A DNA stretch of 64,000 bases from Cohnella fermenti (GTDB lineage: Bacteria > Bacillota > Bacilli > Paenibacillales > Paenibacillaceae). The notes under the pieces were generated by a model that searched no databases, was not told the DNA's origin, and saw only the letters and a program-made list of their open reading frames with translations. The DNA is taken from the NCBI RefSeq assembly GCF_004801405.1, contig NZ_SSOB01000040.1:17291-81290 (forward strand), in the 5' to 3' direction. Within the stretch, counting starts at the first letter, position 1; every line of letters begins with the position of its first letter. Made by a program: the position numbers and the translations under genes. Of the stretch, positions 51,208 through 59,665 are shown in pieces.

Positions 51208-52092
51208 ATGGAATGGAAGGATGAATTGGTGCGGGGAACGGCTTGGGACGGCGCCATTCGCGTGTTCGCCGCGCGCACGACCGGGCTTGTCGGCGAGCTG
51301 CAGCGCCGTCACGACACGTACCCGACGGCTACGGCCGCGCTCGGTCGAACGGCTACGGCTGCCGCGATGATGGGCGCCATGCTCAAGGGAGACGAGAAGC
51401 TGACGGTGCAGGTGAAGGGCGACGGCCCGATCGGGCAGATTGTTGTCGGCGCGACGGCGGCAGGACAAGTGAGAGGGTACGCGGATTATCCTCACGTGCA
51501 TCTTCCGAGCAATCCGCAGGGCAAGCTAGATGTAGCCGGCGCGGTCGGACGCTCCGGCTACCTCCATGTGACGAAGGACCTCGGGCTGAAGGAACCTTAC
51601 CGGGGAAGCGTTCCGCTTGTCTCCGGGGAACTGGCCGAAGACTTCACCTACTACTTCGCCGCATCGGAGCAGACGCCGTCGGCCGTCGGGCTGGGCGTTC
51701 TCGTCGATACGGACAATTCGGTGCTCCATGCCGGAGGCTTCGTCGTCCAAGTGATGCCGGGAATCGAGGAGGAGCAGTTGGTTCGTCTGGAGGAAGCGGT
51801 GTCCCGCATGCCGCACGTGACGGCGCTGCTCGATCAGGGAGAGGATGCGGTCGGCATTCTGAAGTTCCTCGTCGGCGACGATGTGACCATTCACGAGACG
51901 ATCGAGCCGGTGTTCCAATGCTTCTGCTCGCGCGAGCGGGTGGAGCGGACGATGATCAGCATCGGGCAGGAAGAGCTGCAGAAGCTGATCGACGAGGACG
52001 GGCAATCGGAAGTGAAGTGCCACTTCTGCAACGAGGAGTACCGCTTCGACGCGGCCGAGCTGACAGAGCTCCTCCGGAAAGCGGCCTTCTAA
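51208..52092 (+). CDS. hslO: Redox-regulated chaperone Hsp33
   Basis: 294-residue Hsp33. The N-terminal substrate-binding domain carries the conserved LGRTATAAAMMGAMLKGDEKLTVQVKGDGPIG and GYADYPHVHLP blocks. The C-terminal zinc switch has two cysteine pairs, CFCSRERVERTM and CHFCNEEYRF. Oxidation releases zinc and activates holdase activity. The ATG at 51208 follows AAGGGAG. It overlaps the next gene by 1 bp (TAATG). Confidence 0.97.
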   Translation: MEWKDELVRGTAWDGAIRVFAARTTGLVGELQRRHDTYPTATAALGRTATAAAMMGAMLKGDEKLTVQVKGDGPIGQIVVGATAAGQVRGYADYPHVHLPSNPQGKLDVAGAVGRSGYLHVTKDLGLKEPYRGSVPLVSGELAEDFTYYFAASEQTPSAVGLGVLVDTDNSVLHAGGFVVQVMPGIEEEQLVRLEEAVSRMPHVTALLDQGEDAVGILKFLVGDDVTIHETIEPVFQCFCSRERVERTMISIGQEELQKLIDEDGQSEVKCHFCNEEYRFDAAELTELLRKAAF

Positions 52093-53057
52093 TGACAAGG
52101 AGAACGTATCGGCTCATGGGACCGATCGTTCTGTTCGCTCTGTCATGGGCCATGCTGTGCGTTGTCGCGGGCTGCTCGGAAGGGAAGGCATCGGCCCCCT
52201 CCGAGAGCGCGCCTTCGAGCACGGCAGCCGGCGGCGGGGCGGATGCGTCGGACGAGACGGTTGCCGTCGTTGGAGGCACGCCGATTACGCGGCAGCAGTT
52301 GATCGACCAGCTTCTGGCCAATTACGGCGAGCAGACGCTCCGGACACTTATGCTGCGCATTGCCGTCGATCGGGAGGCGGAGGAGCAGGGAGTCGAGGTT
52401 ACGGACGAGGATGTGGCTCGCGAGCTGCGCCGGTTAAGCCAGGGCTACGACAGCGAAGCGCAGTTCTACGCTTCGATGCGGGACCAGCTCGGCATGAGCG
52501 AGGACGAGCTTCGTCTCGACGCGATCTATCGGCTGAAGCTCGAGCAGTTGGCGATTCTTCCGGTATCGGTATCCGAGGAAGAGGTCGATCGTTACCTGGA
52601 GGAGCACCAGGAGGACTTCGGTCCGCGCAAGGAATTGAGAATCTCGCACATCGTCGTGCCGGACGGGGAGCTCGCGGACGAGGTGCTCGGCAGGCTGGAG
52701 GCCGGCGAAGACTTCGCGGCGCTGGCGATGCAATACTCGACCGACGAATTCACGCAGGATGCGGGAGGGGATCTTGGCTGGATTCAGGCAGGCGATCCGT
52801 TCGTAGACCCGGCCGTGCTGAGCGTCGCGGATAGCCTCGAGATCGGACAGGCGGCGGGCCCGATCGAGACGGGAGACGGCATCGAGCTGATTCAGCTCAC
52901 CGGCCGCAACGTCGTGCAGGCGATGGACTCGGAGGAGGCGCGCAAGCAAGCGAAGAGGGAATTGGCCTTGGATCGAGCGGTGTCGACGTCCGAATTGGAG
53001 CGGCAGCTTCTGGTCAAGTACGAGGCGCGAATCCTTGGTGCCGGCGTGCCGTCTTAA
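52092..53057 (+). CDS. yacD: Parvulin-type peptidyl-prolyl isomerase lipoprotein (YacD-like)
   Basis: 321-residue predicted lipoprotein with lipobox VAGC (Cys28). A SurA-N/PrsA-like helical region leads to a parvulin domain at about 180-275 (ELRISHIVVPDG, ALAMQYSTDEFTQDAGGDLGWI). It is the second parvulin in the window, distinct from prsA at 13.8 kb. Its position between hslO and cysK equals B. subtilis yacD. The start overlaps the hslO stop by one base; no separate promoter is seen. Confidence 0.9.
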   Translation: MTRRTYRLMGPIVLFALSWAMLCVVAGCSEGKASAPSESAPSSTAAGGGADASDETVAVVGGTPITRQQLIDQLLANYGEQTLRTLMLRIAVDREAEEQGVEVTDEDVARELRRLSQGYDSEAQFYASMRDQLGMSEDELRLDAIYRLKLEQLAILPVSVSEEEVDRYLEEHQEDFGPRKELRISHIVVPDGELADEVLGRLEAGEDFAALAMQYSTDEFTQDAGGDLGWIQAGDPFVDPAVLSVADSLEIGQAAGPIETGDGIELIQLTGRNVVQAMDSEEARKQAKRELALDRAVSTSELERQLLVKYEARILGAGVPS

Positions 53058-53074
53058 ACTTAACTCATAGGAAG

Positions 53075-53110
53075 AGAGATCGGGGGAACGGCTCCTCGGT
53101 CTCTTTTTTC
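53075..53110 (+). terminator. Intrinsic terminator after yacD
   Basis: AGAGATCG (53075-53082) pairs with CGGTCTCT around 53097-53104 (one wobble), followed by T6. Confidence 0.75.
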
Positions 53111-53148
53111 CAAAATCGAATAAAGTTCCGGATTCCGCCGACCAGCTA

Positions 53149-53178
53149 TTGACAATCGAGGCCCGGGTTTGATAAGAT
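53149..53178 (+). promoter_or_regulatory. Sigma-A promoter of cysK
   Basis: TTGACA (53149-53154) and an extended -10 TGATAAGAT (hexamer 53173-53178), 18-bp spacer. No convincing CymR site found. Confidence 0.75.
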
Positions 53179-53269
53179 GATCTTAGTTAAAAACCTAGAG
53201 AATTAGTCGGAATAATATCATGCATCGGGGCGGCGGACGGCCGCACCATATCTGGGAGGGAATTCTGTC

Positions 53270-54208
53270 ATGGCAAGAATCGTACAGAACGTCACGGATC
53301 TGATCGGCGATACGCCGCTCGTGCGGTTGAACCGCATCGTTCCGGAAGGAAGCGCCGAGATCTACGTCAAGCTGGAATACCAGAACCCGGGTTCGAGCGT
53401 TAAGGACCGGATCGCCATCAGCATGATCGAGGAAGCCGAGAAGGCGGGCAAGCTGAAGCCGGGCGACACGATCGTCGAGCCGACGAGCGGCAACACGGGC
53501 ATCGGCCTCGCTCTCGTCGCGGCTGCCAAGGGCTACCGCGCCATCCTCGTGATGCCGGAGACGATGAGCTTGGAGCGCCGCAACCTGCTTCGCGCTTACG
53601 GTGCGGAACTCGTGCTGACGCCGGGCTCCGAAGGCATGAACGGCGCCGTCAAGAAGGCGGAAGAGCTGGCAGTCGAGAACCCGAGCTACTTCCTCCCGCA
53701 ACAGTTCAAGAACCCGGCTAACCCGAAGATCCACCGCGAGACGACGGGACCGGAGATTGTCGAAGCAATCAATTCTTACGACGGCAAGCTGGACGCGTTT
53801 ATCTCCGGCATCGGCACGGGCGGCACGATCTCCGGCGCCGGCGAAGTGCTGAAGCAGAACTTCCCGAACGTGAAGATCGTCGCTGTCGAACCGGCCGCTT
53901 CCCCGATTCTGTCGGGCGGCAAGCCGGGCCCGCATAAGATTCAAGGGATCGGCGCGAACTTCGTTCCGGAGATCCTGAACCGCGAGGTCTACGACGAAGT
54001 TATTGCGGTCGAGAACGACGAAGCGTTCGAGACGGCTCGCACGGTAGCGAAGAAGGAAGGCCTCCTGGTCGGCATCTCTTCCGGCGCCGCCATCTTCGCC
54101 GCACTGAAGGTTGCCAAGGAGCTGGGAGCAGGCAAGCGTGTCGTTGCGATCGTTCCTTCGAACGGCGAACGTTACCTGAGCACTCCGCTGTTCAACTTCG
54201 ACAACTAA
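53270..54208 (+). CDS. cysK: Cysteine synthase (O-acetylserine sulfhydrylase)
   Basis: 312-residue PLP enzyme forming cysteine from O-acetylserine and sulfide. The PLP lysine is in NPGSSVKDRIAISMI (about residues 38-52), followed by the substrate loop PTSGNTGIGLALVAAAKGY and the phosphate-binding GIGTGGTISGAGEVLK. Length is typical. The ATG at 53270 follows TGGGAGGG. It is a single-gene unit with its own promoter and terminator, ahead of the folate operon as in B. subtilis. Confidence 0.97.
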   Translation: MARIVQNVTDLIGDTPLVRLNRIVPEGSAEIYVKLEYQNPGSSVKDRIAISMIEEAEKAGKLKPGDTIVEPTSGNTGIGLALVAAAKGYRAILVMPETMSLERRNLLRAYGAELVLTPGSEGMNGAVKKAEELAVENPSYFLPQQFKNPANPKIHRETTGPEIVEAINSYDGKLDAFISGIGTGGTISGAGEVLKQNFPNVKIVAVEPAASPILSGGKPGPHKIQGIGANFVPEILNREVYDEVIAVENDEAFETARTVAKKEGLLVGISSGAAIFAALKVAKELGAGKRVVAIVPSNGERYLSTPLFNFDN

Positions 54209-54225
54209 TCGTTTGAACGGATACG

Positions 54226-54264
54226 AATCCCGGTTCGCAGCATGCTGCGGGCCGGGGTTTTTTT
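54226..54264 (+). terminator. Intrinsic terminator after cysK
   Basis: Long interrupted stem built from AATCCCGG, CGCAG / CTGCG and CCGGGGTT with a T7 tail. Confidence 0.85.
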
Positions 54265-54289
54265 GCGTCGCGATGCGCGCGTCGTCTGA

Positions 54290-54371
54290 CATATGTATGC
54301 AAAAAACCACATAAAACGCTTCGATTGACTCGCAATCCGGGCCCGGCGAATGTGGAAGTCACACAAAATGT
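54290..54371. repeat. Copy D: half copy of the phased-palindrome element
   Basis: Corresponds to palindromes 3 and 4 of the full element: TATGCAAAAAACCACATA at 54296-54313 and a degenerate one from 54349 (AATGTGGAAGTCACACA), 53 bp apart. The CGATTG spacer motif is conserved. It follows the cysK terminator. Confidence 0.85.
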
Positions 54372-54409
54372 CTTCGTTGGGGATATATTCGCATCAACTA
54401 ACCACAGGC

Positions 54410-54504
54410 TGTGTATAAAGATGTGGGTAAGTTGTGCGCAAGGTGTGGGTATTGTGGATAAGAATGTGGACAAGGTGGATAATTTGGGGATGGAGTGGGG
54501 ATAA
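54410..54504. promoter_or_regulatory. Cluster of DnaA-box-like 9-mers upstream of pabB
   Basis: Same-orientation 9-mers resembling TGTGGATAA: TGTGTATAA (54410), TGTGGGTAA (54422), TGTGGGTAT (54444), TGTGGATAA (54453, perfect), TGTGGACAA (54465), GGTGGATAA (54474), TGGGGATAA (54496). Two fit the full TGTGNAWAA consensus; the rest differ by one or two bases. The pabB promoter lies 45-70 bp downstream. Confidence 0.75.
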
Positions 54505-54549
54505 TGCGGCAGACTCGTACGACAATCTGCCGAGTTGCCGACAATATGG

Positions 54550-54577
54550 TTGTGCTCTGGGCCGGATCGGGTATAAT
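54550..54577 (+). promoter_or_regulatory. Candidate promoter of the folate operon
   Basis: TTGTGC (54550-54555), 16 bp, TATAAT (54572-54577), 58 bp before the pabB start. Confidence 0.65.
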
Positions 54578-54634
54578 GAGCACAATCGGGAACACGGGAA
54601 CAGAGCCAGGATGAGTGGCGGCAGGAGGAGAAGC

Positions 54635-56356
54635 GTGAGGAACATGACGTTGCTGGAGCATTGGCTCGGCTGGGGACGACGACGAAGCTTGGCGCCGGAA
54701 GAGCTCGGTTATACGAGACTTCCGGTTCTGAGGGCTTACAAGCTCGGACCCGGCGAGGATCGCGTTCCGCTCTGGAAGGGAGCGTGGGAGGCGGCCGGCG
54801 AGCACGCCTTCGTGCTGGAGAGCGGGAAGGGCGGAAGATATACGTATCTCGGCCTCCGCCCCGACGCGGTTATCCGCGGGAACGGCGGTTCCGGCGAGGT
54901 GAAGCTGCTTCGTCTGCACTCTTGCGCTTGCGGCGAGAACGGGAGCGGCTGGGTCGATGGGGGCGCGGATGAGACGGAGGGCCTTGGGACTGAGGTCGAG
55001 AGCCGGTCCGGCAAGCCGCTTGAGCTGCTGCGGGCGTGGCTGGCTCGTGAGCGGGCTCCGAGGGCGGAGGGAGAGGGGCTCGCAGGGCCCCATGAGGCCG
55101 AGGAGGCCGGCATCGACATCCCTCCCTTCGCCGGGGGGGCGGTCGGCTATCTGAGCTACGACGTGGCGAGGTCGCTGGAGCGGCTGCCGCAGCTTGCCAG
55201 GGATGACCTGGAGCTGCCCGACTACGCCTTCCTCCTGATCAACGAGGTATGGATCGTCGACCATCTGCGCTCCGAGCTGATCTGCTCGTTCCATCCGAGC
55301 TTGCCGGATTCGGCCTGGGAAGACGAGCGCGAGTTGGCCGAGCGGTACGAAGAGGCGTCCGCCCATGTGGATAACATGAAGGCGGAGTGGGATCGCATCA
55401 TGGCCGCGGCGACGGAGCCGGAGGCGGTCGGCGAGCTGGAAGCGATGAAGCGGATCATGGCGGAGGACGGCCTTCAGATGGACATCGAGGCGTATTCGGG
55501 AATCCGCACGGCGATGACCAAGGACGAGTTCAAGGAAGCGGTTCGCGCCGTGCAGAGGTACATCTCGCAAGGGGACGTATTCCAGGTGAACCTGTCCAAC
55601 CGCCAGAGCCGCGCGGTCGCGACGAAGCCCGAGGAGCTCTACGAGTGGCTGAGGCTCGTCAACCCGTCTCCTTATATGGGCTTCATGCGCTTCCCCGACT
55701 TCCAGCTCGTCTCCGCATCGCCGGAGCTGCTTGTGAAGCTGGACGGGAAGCGGATGAGCGCCCGGCCGATCGCGGGGACACGGCGCCGGGGGAGGACGGA
55801 AGAGGAGGATCTGAAGTTCGCGGACGAGCTGCTGACGAGCGAGAAGGAGCGGGCCGAGCACATCATGCTCGTCGACCTGGAGCGCAACGATCTGGGGCGA
55901 GTCGCCGCCTACGGAACGGTTCGCGTGCCGGAGCTGCTGACGATCGAACGGTATTCGCACGTCATGCACCTCGTCTCGCAGGTGGAGGGGACGATTGCGC
56001 CCGGCAAGGACGCGTTCGACCTGCTCGCGGCGGCGTTCCCGGGCGGCACGATTACGGGCGCGCCGAAGATTCGGACGATGGAGATCATCGAGGAGCTGGA
56101 GCCGGTGCGCCGGGGGCCGTATACCGGATCGCTCGGATGGATTGACTACGCAGGGAATATGGAATTTAATATTATCATAAGAACGATCGCGGCGAAGGAC
56201 GGCCAATGCCACATTCAGGCGGGGGCGGGCATCGTCATCGATTCGGACCCGGAGCGGGAATTCTATGAATGCCTGAACAAGGCGAAGGCGCTCTGGAAGG
56301 CGGTTGAGTACGGAGAACGGCGGCACGGAGAGGCGCAGATCGCCGCACCTTGCTGA
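54635..56356 (+). CDS. pabB: Aminodeoxychorismate synthase component I
   Basis: 573-residue chorismate-utilising enzyme (PabB/TrpE family); with PabA it converts chorismate and glutamine to 4-amino-4-deoxychorismate. The C-terminal catalytic domain holds FKEAVRAVQRYISQGDVFQVNLS, SPELLVKLDG, RPIAGTRRRG, the LVDLERNDLGRV metal/substrate site and PGGTITGAPKIR. The PIAGT motif fits PabB. The GTG at 54635 is chosen for AGGAGG upstream; ATG at 54644 or 54611 is possible, and anything before 54577 lies in the promoter. It is the first gene of the folate operon. Confidence 0.94.
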   Translation: MRNMTLLEHWLGWGRRRSLAPEELGYTRLPVLRAYKLGPGEDRVPLWKGAWEAAGEHAFVLESGKGGRYTYLGLRPDAVIRGNGGSGEVKLLRLHSCACGENGSGWVDGGADETEGLGTEVESRSGKPLELLRAWLARERAPRAEGEGLAGPHEAEEAGIDIPPFAGGAVGYLSYDVARSLERLPQLARDDLELPDYAFLLINEVWIVDHLRSELICSFHPSLPDSAWEDERELAERYEEASAHVDNMKAEWDRIMAAATEPEAVGELEAMKRIMAEDGLQMDIEAYSGIRTAMTKDEFKEAVRAVQRYISQGDVFQVNLSNRQSRAVATKPEELYEWLRLVNPSPYMGFMRFPDFQLVSASPELLVKLDGKRMSARPIAGTRRRGRTEEEDLKFADELLTSEKERAEHIMLVDLERNDLGRVAAYGTVRVPELLTIERYSHVMHLVSQVEGTIAPGKDAFDLLAAAFPGGTITGAPKIRTMEIIEELEPVRRGPYTGSLGWIDYAGNMEFNIIIRTIAAKDGQCHIQAGAGIVIDSDPEREFYECLNKAKALWKAVEYGERRHGEAQIAAPC

Positions 56357-56375
56357 CAGCGAAAGGGGAAAAGCC

Positions 56376-56957
56376 ATGATTCTGGTTATCGACAATTATG
56401 ACTCGTTCACATATAACCTGGTGCAGTATCTGGGCGAATTGGGCGAGGAGATCAAGGTGTTCCGCAACGACGAGATCGACCTGGACGGCATCGCCGCGCT
56501 GAAGCCGGATCATATTCTGATCTCGCCCGGGCCTTGCACCCCGAATGAAGCGGGAGTAAGCCTCGGCCTCATCGAACGGTTCCAGGGAGAGATTCCGATC
56601 TTCGGCGTCTGCCTCGGCCATCAATCGATCGGACAAGCGTTCGGCGGCGACGTCGTTCGCGCGGAGAAGCTGATGCACGGCAAGACGTCCGAGATTACGC
56701 ACGACGGCAAGACGATCTTCGCGGGCGTGGAATCGCCGTTCACCGCCACGCGCTACCATTCCCTTGTGGTCAAGAGGGATACGCTGCCGAATTGTCTGGA
56801 GATCAGTGCGGAGAGCGAAGACGGGGAGATCATGGGGCTCCGGCACAAGGAGTACGTCGTCGAAGGCGTGCAATTCCATCCCGAGTCGATCATGACGGAT
56901 AACGGACTGACGCTGCTGCGTAATTTCCTGGCGTACAAATCGGGTAAGAGAGCGTGA
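56376..56957 (+). CDS. pabA: Aminodeoxychorismate/anthranilate synthase glutamine amidotransferase
   Basis: 193-residue class I glutamine amidotransferase supplying ammonia to PabB, and in Bacillus also to TrpE. The catalytic triad is visible: Cys in FGVCLGHQSIGQAFGG and His/Glu in VEGVQFHPESIMT. It starts MILVIDNYDSFTYNLVQYL. The ATG at 56376 follows GAAAGGGGAA. It ends within the pabC start (GTGA). If trp genes elsewhere lack trpG, this is the amphibolic subunit as in B. subtilis, which this window cannot test. Confidence 0.96.
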   Translation: MILVIDNYDSFTYNLVQYLGELGEEIKVFRNDEIDLDGIAALKPDHILISPGPCTPNEAGVSLGLIERFQGEIPIFGVCLGHQSIGQAFGGDVVRAEKLMHGKTSEITHDGKTIFAGVESPFTATRYHSLVVKRDTLPNCLEISAESEDGEIMGLRHKEYVVEGVQFHPESIMTDNGLTLLRNFLAYKSGKRA

Positions 56958-57835
56958 GGCTTCTGCTCGACGGGCAACTGATGAACAGCGAAGAAGCCGT
57001 GATCTCTGTCCACGATCACGGCTTCCTCTATGGGATGGGGCTGTTCGAGACGTTCCGCACGTACGGCGGGAAGCCGTGGCTGCTGGATTGGCATGCGGAG
57101 AGACTGGCGGAGGGCTGCGCGGCGCTCGGCATCGAATACGCGCCGGACGCCCGGCATATGAGGCGATCGGTCGCGCGGCTGATCGAAGCGAACGGCCTGG
57201 AAGACCAGGATGCCTACATCCGGTGGTCGGTCTCGGCCGGCGACGGCGCGGTCGGCCTGCCGGCGGAGCCGTACGCGAAGCCGCGGGAGATCGTCTACGC
57301 GAAGCCGCAGGCGGCGGACGAGCCGGAGCGGCGGAGCGGGAAGGCACTCCGGCTGCTTAAGCTGCGCCGCAGCGAGCCGGAAGCGGTCTTCCGGTTGAAG
57401 TCCTTCCATTATATGAATAATATTCTCGCGAAGCGCGAGCTTGTTGCGGGAGGAGCTGCTCCCGGCACGGAGGGGCTGTTCCTGAATGCTGCAGGGCACG
57501 TTGCGGAGGGGATGGTCAGCAATGTCTTCTGGATTAACGGCCATACGCTGCGCACGCCGTCGCTGGATTGCGGACCGCTCGCGGGAGTCACGAGGAGATA
57601 TGTGCTGACGCTGGCCGCGGAACAAGGGCTGCGCGTCGAGGAAGGCGCCTACGCTTGGGAAGAGCTGCCGGCTGCTGACGAGGTATTCGTGACCAGCTCC
57701 ATTCAGGAGATTGTGCCGGTCAGCCGATTGGAGGGGCCGGACGGCCGGACGCTTCCGAGCAAGTGCGGAGAATACCCCGGGGAACGCACCCGGAATCTGA
57801 TGCTGCAATACCGCCGAGACGCGAGGGGAGGATGA
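56954..57835 (+). CDS. pabC: 4-amino-4-deoxychorismate lyase
   Basis: 293-residue class IV PLP enzyme (branched-chain aminotransferase fold) releasing pyruvate to give 4-aminobenzoate. The N-terminal HDHGFLYGMGLFETFRTYGGKP and the PLP-lysine region LKSFHYMNNILAKREL are clear, with NVFWINGHTLRTPSLDCGPLAGVTR following. The GTG start overlaps the pabA stop. The pabB-pabA-pabC order and coupling ensure balanced pABA synthesis. Confidence 0.95.
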   Translation: MRLLLDGQLMNSEEAVISVHDHGFLYGMGLFETFRTYGGKPWLLDWHAERLAEGCAALGIEYAPDARHMRRSVARLIEANGLEDQDAYIRWSVSAGDGAVGLPAEPYAKPREIVYAKPQAADEPERRSGKALRLLKLRRSEPEAVFRLKSFHYMNNILAKRELVAGGAAPGTEGLFLNAAGHVAEGMVSNVFWINGHTLRTPSLDCGPLAGVTRRYVLTLAAEQGLRVEEGAYAWEELPAADEVFVTSSIQEIVPVSRLEGPDGRTLPSKCGEYPGERTRNLMLQYRRDARGG

Positions 57836-57841
57836 AGCTTC

Positions 57842-58702
57842 GTGCACAAGCCGATTTTCCACAGGAGGTCCTATTCGTTCGATGACGGCTTGAAGCTGGT
57901 GCTGGGCGAGCGAACGCTTGTGATGGGTATTCTGAATGTGACGCCGGATTCCTTCTCGGACGGAGGCAGCTACATGAACCTGGACGCCGCGGTCGAGCGG
58001 GCGAGACGGATGGTGGAGGAAGGCGCCGACCTCATCGACATCGGCGGGGAGTCGACCCGTCCCGGGCATGAGCCGGTATCCGCGGAGGAGGAGATTCGCC
58101 GCATCGTTCCTGTTATCCAGGCGGTGCGCGAGCAGGTGAAGCTGCCGATCAGCGTCGACACGTACAAGCCGGAGACGGCGCGGGCGGCGATGGAGGCGGG
58201 AGCCCATATTCTGAACGACATCTGGGGCTTCCGGAACGATCCGCAGATGGCTTCGGTCGCCGCCGATTACGGCTGCCCCGTCATTCTGATGCACAATCGC
58301 CGGGAGCGGGATTATGCCGACTTCGTGCCCGACGTGCTGAGGGACCTGCAGACCAGCCTCGACCGCGCGAAGGCGTCCGGAGTCGCAAGCGATCATATCT
58401 GGCTCGATCCCGGCATCGGCTTCGCCAAGGATTACGAGGAGAACCTGATCATGATGGGCCATCTCGATAAGATCGTCGCTCTCGGGCACCCGGTGCTGCT
58501 GGCGGCTTCCCGCAAGCTGTTTATAAGGACGGCTCTGGGGCTGCCGGCTGACGATGTCGTGGAAGGGACGAATGCGACGACGGCGCTCGGCATTATGCAA
58601 GGCTGCCAGATCGTGCGCGTTCACGATGTGAAGCAAGCGGTGCGCACCGCCCGGATGACCGATGCGGTCGTCTACCGCCAGACGGCGAAGGAGGAACGAT
58701 AA
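57842..58702 (+). CDS. folP: Dihydropteroate synthase
   Basis: 286-residue TIM-barrel enzyme joining pABA to the pterin pyrophosphate; target of sulfonamides. Signatures are MGILNVTPDSFSDGG (loop 1), LIDIGGESTRPG (loop 2), LNDIWGF, and the C-terminal GTNATTALGIMQGCQIVRVHDV. The GTG at 57842 lies 7 bp after pabC. The loop residues show no insertion of the type known for sulfonamide resistance. Confidence 0.96.
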   Translation: MHKPIFHRRSYSFDDGLKLVLGERTLVMGILNVTPDSFSDGGSYMNLDAAVERARRMVEEGADLIDIGGESTRPGHEPVSAEEEIRRIVPVIQAVREQVKLPISVDTYKPETARAAMEAGAHILNDIWGFRNDPQMASVAADYGCPVILMHNRRERDYADFVPDVLRDLQTSLDRAKASGVASDHIWLDPGIGFAKDYEENLIMMGHLDKIVALGHPVLLAASRKLFIRTALGLPADDVVEGTNATTALGIMQGCQIVRVHDVKQAVRTARMTDAVVYRQTAKEER

Positions 58703-58704
58703 AG

Positions 58705-59097
58705 ATGGATCGAATGATTCTGAAGCAGATGACCTTCTTCGGTTATCACGGCGTCTTCCCGGAGGAAAATAAGCTGGGGCAGAAGTTTATCGTCGATCTC
58801 GATCTGCGCATAAACCTCTCTTGGGCGGCAAGAAGCGACGATGTGGCGGATACGGTCAACTATGCCGATATTCATGCCTTGGTCAAGGAGATTGTCGAAG
58901 GGCCGCCGGTCAAGCTGATCGAGGCGCTCGCCGGACGTATTGCAAGCGCGGTACTCGGTACGTATACTATTATCCATGAAGCGACCGTCTCGGTCACGAA
59001 GCCGAACCCTCCATTCGCCATCACGTTCGACGGCGTTACGGTCGAGCTTCGGAGAACCCGGGACAAGGCCGGCAACATCGTTGCCGTAGAGGAATGA
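58705..59097 (+). CDS. folB: Dihydroneopterin aldolase
   Basis: 130-residue FolB, cleaving 7,8-dihydroneopterin to 6-hydroxymethyldihydropterin and glycolaldehyde. Family features: FFGYHGVFPEENKLGQKFIVDLDL, the DDVADTVNYADIHALV segment with the conserved Tyr, and a late catalytic Lys in VTKPNPPF. The ATG at 58705 lies 2 bp after folP, with GGAGGAACGATAA as ribosome site. The downstream folK start is 4-7 bp beyond its stop. Confidence 0.95.
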   Translation: MDRMILKQMTFFGYHGVFPEENKLGQKFIVDLDLRINLSWAARSDDVADTVNYADIHALVKEIVEGPPVKLIEALAGRIASAVLGTYTIIHEATVSVTKPNPPFAITFDGVTVELRRTRDKAGNIVAVEE

Positions 59098-59100
59098 GTC

Positions 59101-59646
59101 GTGATGCGATTGGCAAACGAGAGATCGGCTGATGAGGGATTGGCGAACGAGAGATTGGCTTATGCGGCGCTGGGCGCCAATCTTGGAGATAGACACTCGA
59201 CGCTTATGGAAGCGATCCGGCGGCTTGAGAGCACGGACGGAATCGGGCTGTCGCGCATATCGGGCGTCTACGAGACGGCTCCGGTCGGCGTGACCGACCA
59301 GCCCTCCTTCCTCAACATGGCCGTTGCGCTTCGGACCGGCCTTGAGCCGCTCGAGCTGCTGCGGAGGCTGCTGGGGATCGAGAACGAGCTTGGACGAGTC
59401 CGGACCGTTCGCTGGGGCCCGCGTCTTGTCGACCTGGATCTGCTCCTGTACGAGGGGGCCGAGCTGGATTCGGAGGAGCTGACGCTTCCGCATCCCCGCA
59501 TGCATGAACGGGCTTTCGTGCTTGTGCCGCTGCAAGACGTCTGGCTTCCGGAGAGCGGTCCCTTCCCCTGGAAGGAGCATGTGACGGATGCCGCGAGACG
59601 GAAGGAAGGCATTCAATTGTGGGAGTCCCGAGAGAGCGGGCTCTGA
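59101..59646 (+). CDS. folK: 6-hydroxymethyl-7,8-dihydropterin pyrophosphokinase
   Basis: 181-residue HPPK, transferring pyrophosphate from ATP to the pterin for FolP. Core: YAALGANLGDRHSTLMEAI, VYETAPVGVTDQPSFLNMAVAL, and RWGPRLVDLDLLLY with metal-binding Asp residues, then LPHPRMHERAFVLVPL. Starts are GTG 59101 or ATG 59104. The first ~20 residues are an in-frame 30-bp tandem duplication (LANERSADEG / LANERLAYAA, 59109-59168), a lengthening not seen in ordinary HPPKs. yazB, which follows folK in B. subtilis, is absent. Confidence 0.94.
   Translation: MMRLANERSADEGLANERLAYAALGANLGDRHSTLMEAIRRLESTDGIGLSRISGVYETAPVGVTDQPSFLNMAVALRTGLEPLELLRRLLGIENELGRVRTVRWGPRLVDLDLLLYEGAELDSEELTLPHPRMHERAFVLVPLQDVWLPESGPFPWKEHVTDAARRKEGIQLWESRESGL
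59109..59168 (+). repeat. 30-bp in-frame tandem duplication at folK 5' end
   Basis: Two 30-bp units (59109-59138 and 59139-59168), both beginning ATTGGC and sharing AACGAGAGAT, keep the reading frame. Confidence 0.9.
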
Positions 59647-59665
59647 ACCGAGAGGAGCTGCCGCC

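Noticed and set aside
54410..54504. DnaA-box cluster as the replication origin
   Set aside because: No dnaA or dnaN gene, no AT-rich unwinding segment, and boxes are all in one orientation beside a metabolic operon.
59647..59665. yazB (small HTH gene) between folK and dusB
   Set aside because: Only 19 bp separate the two genes, so it is absent here.
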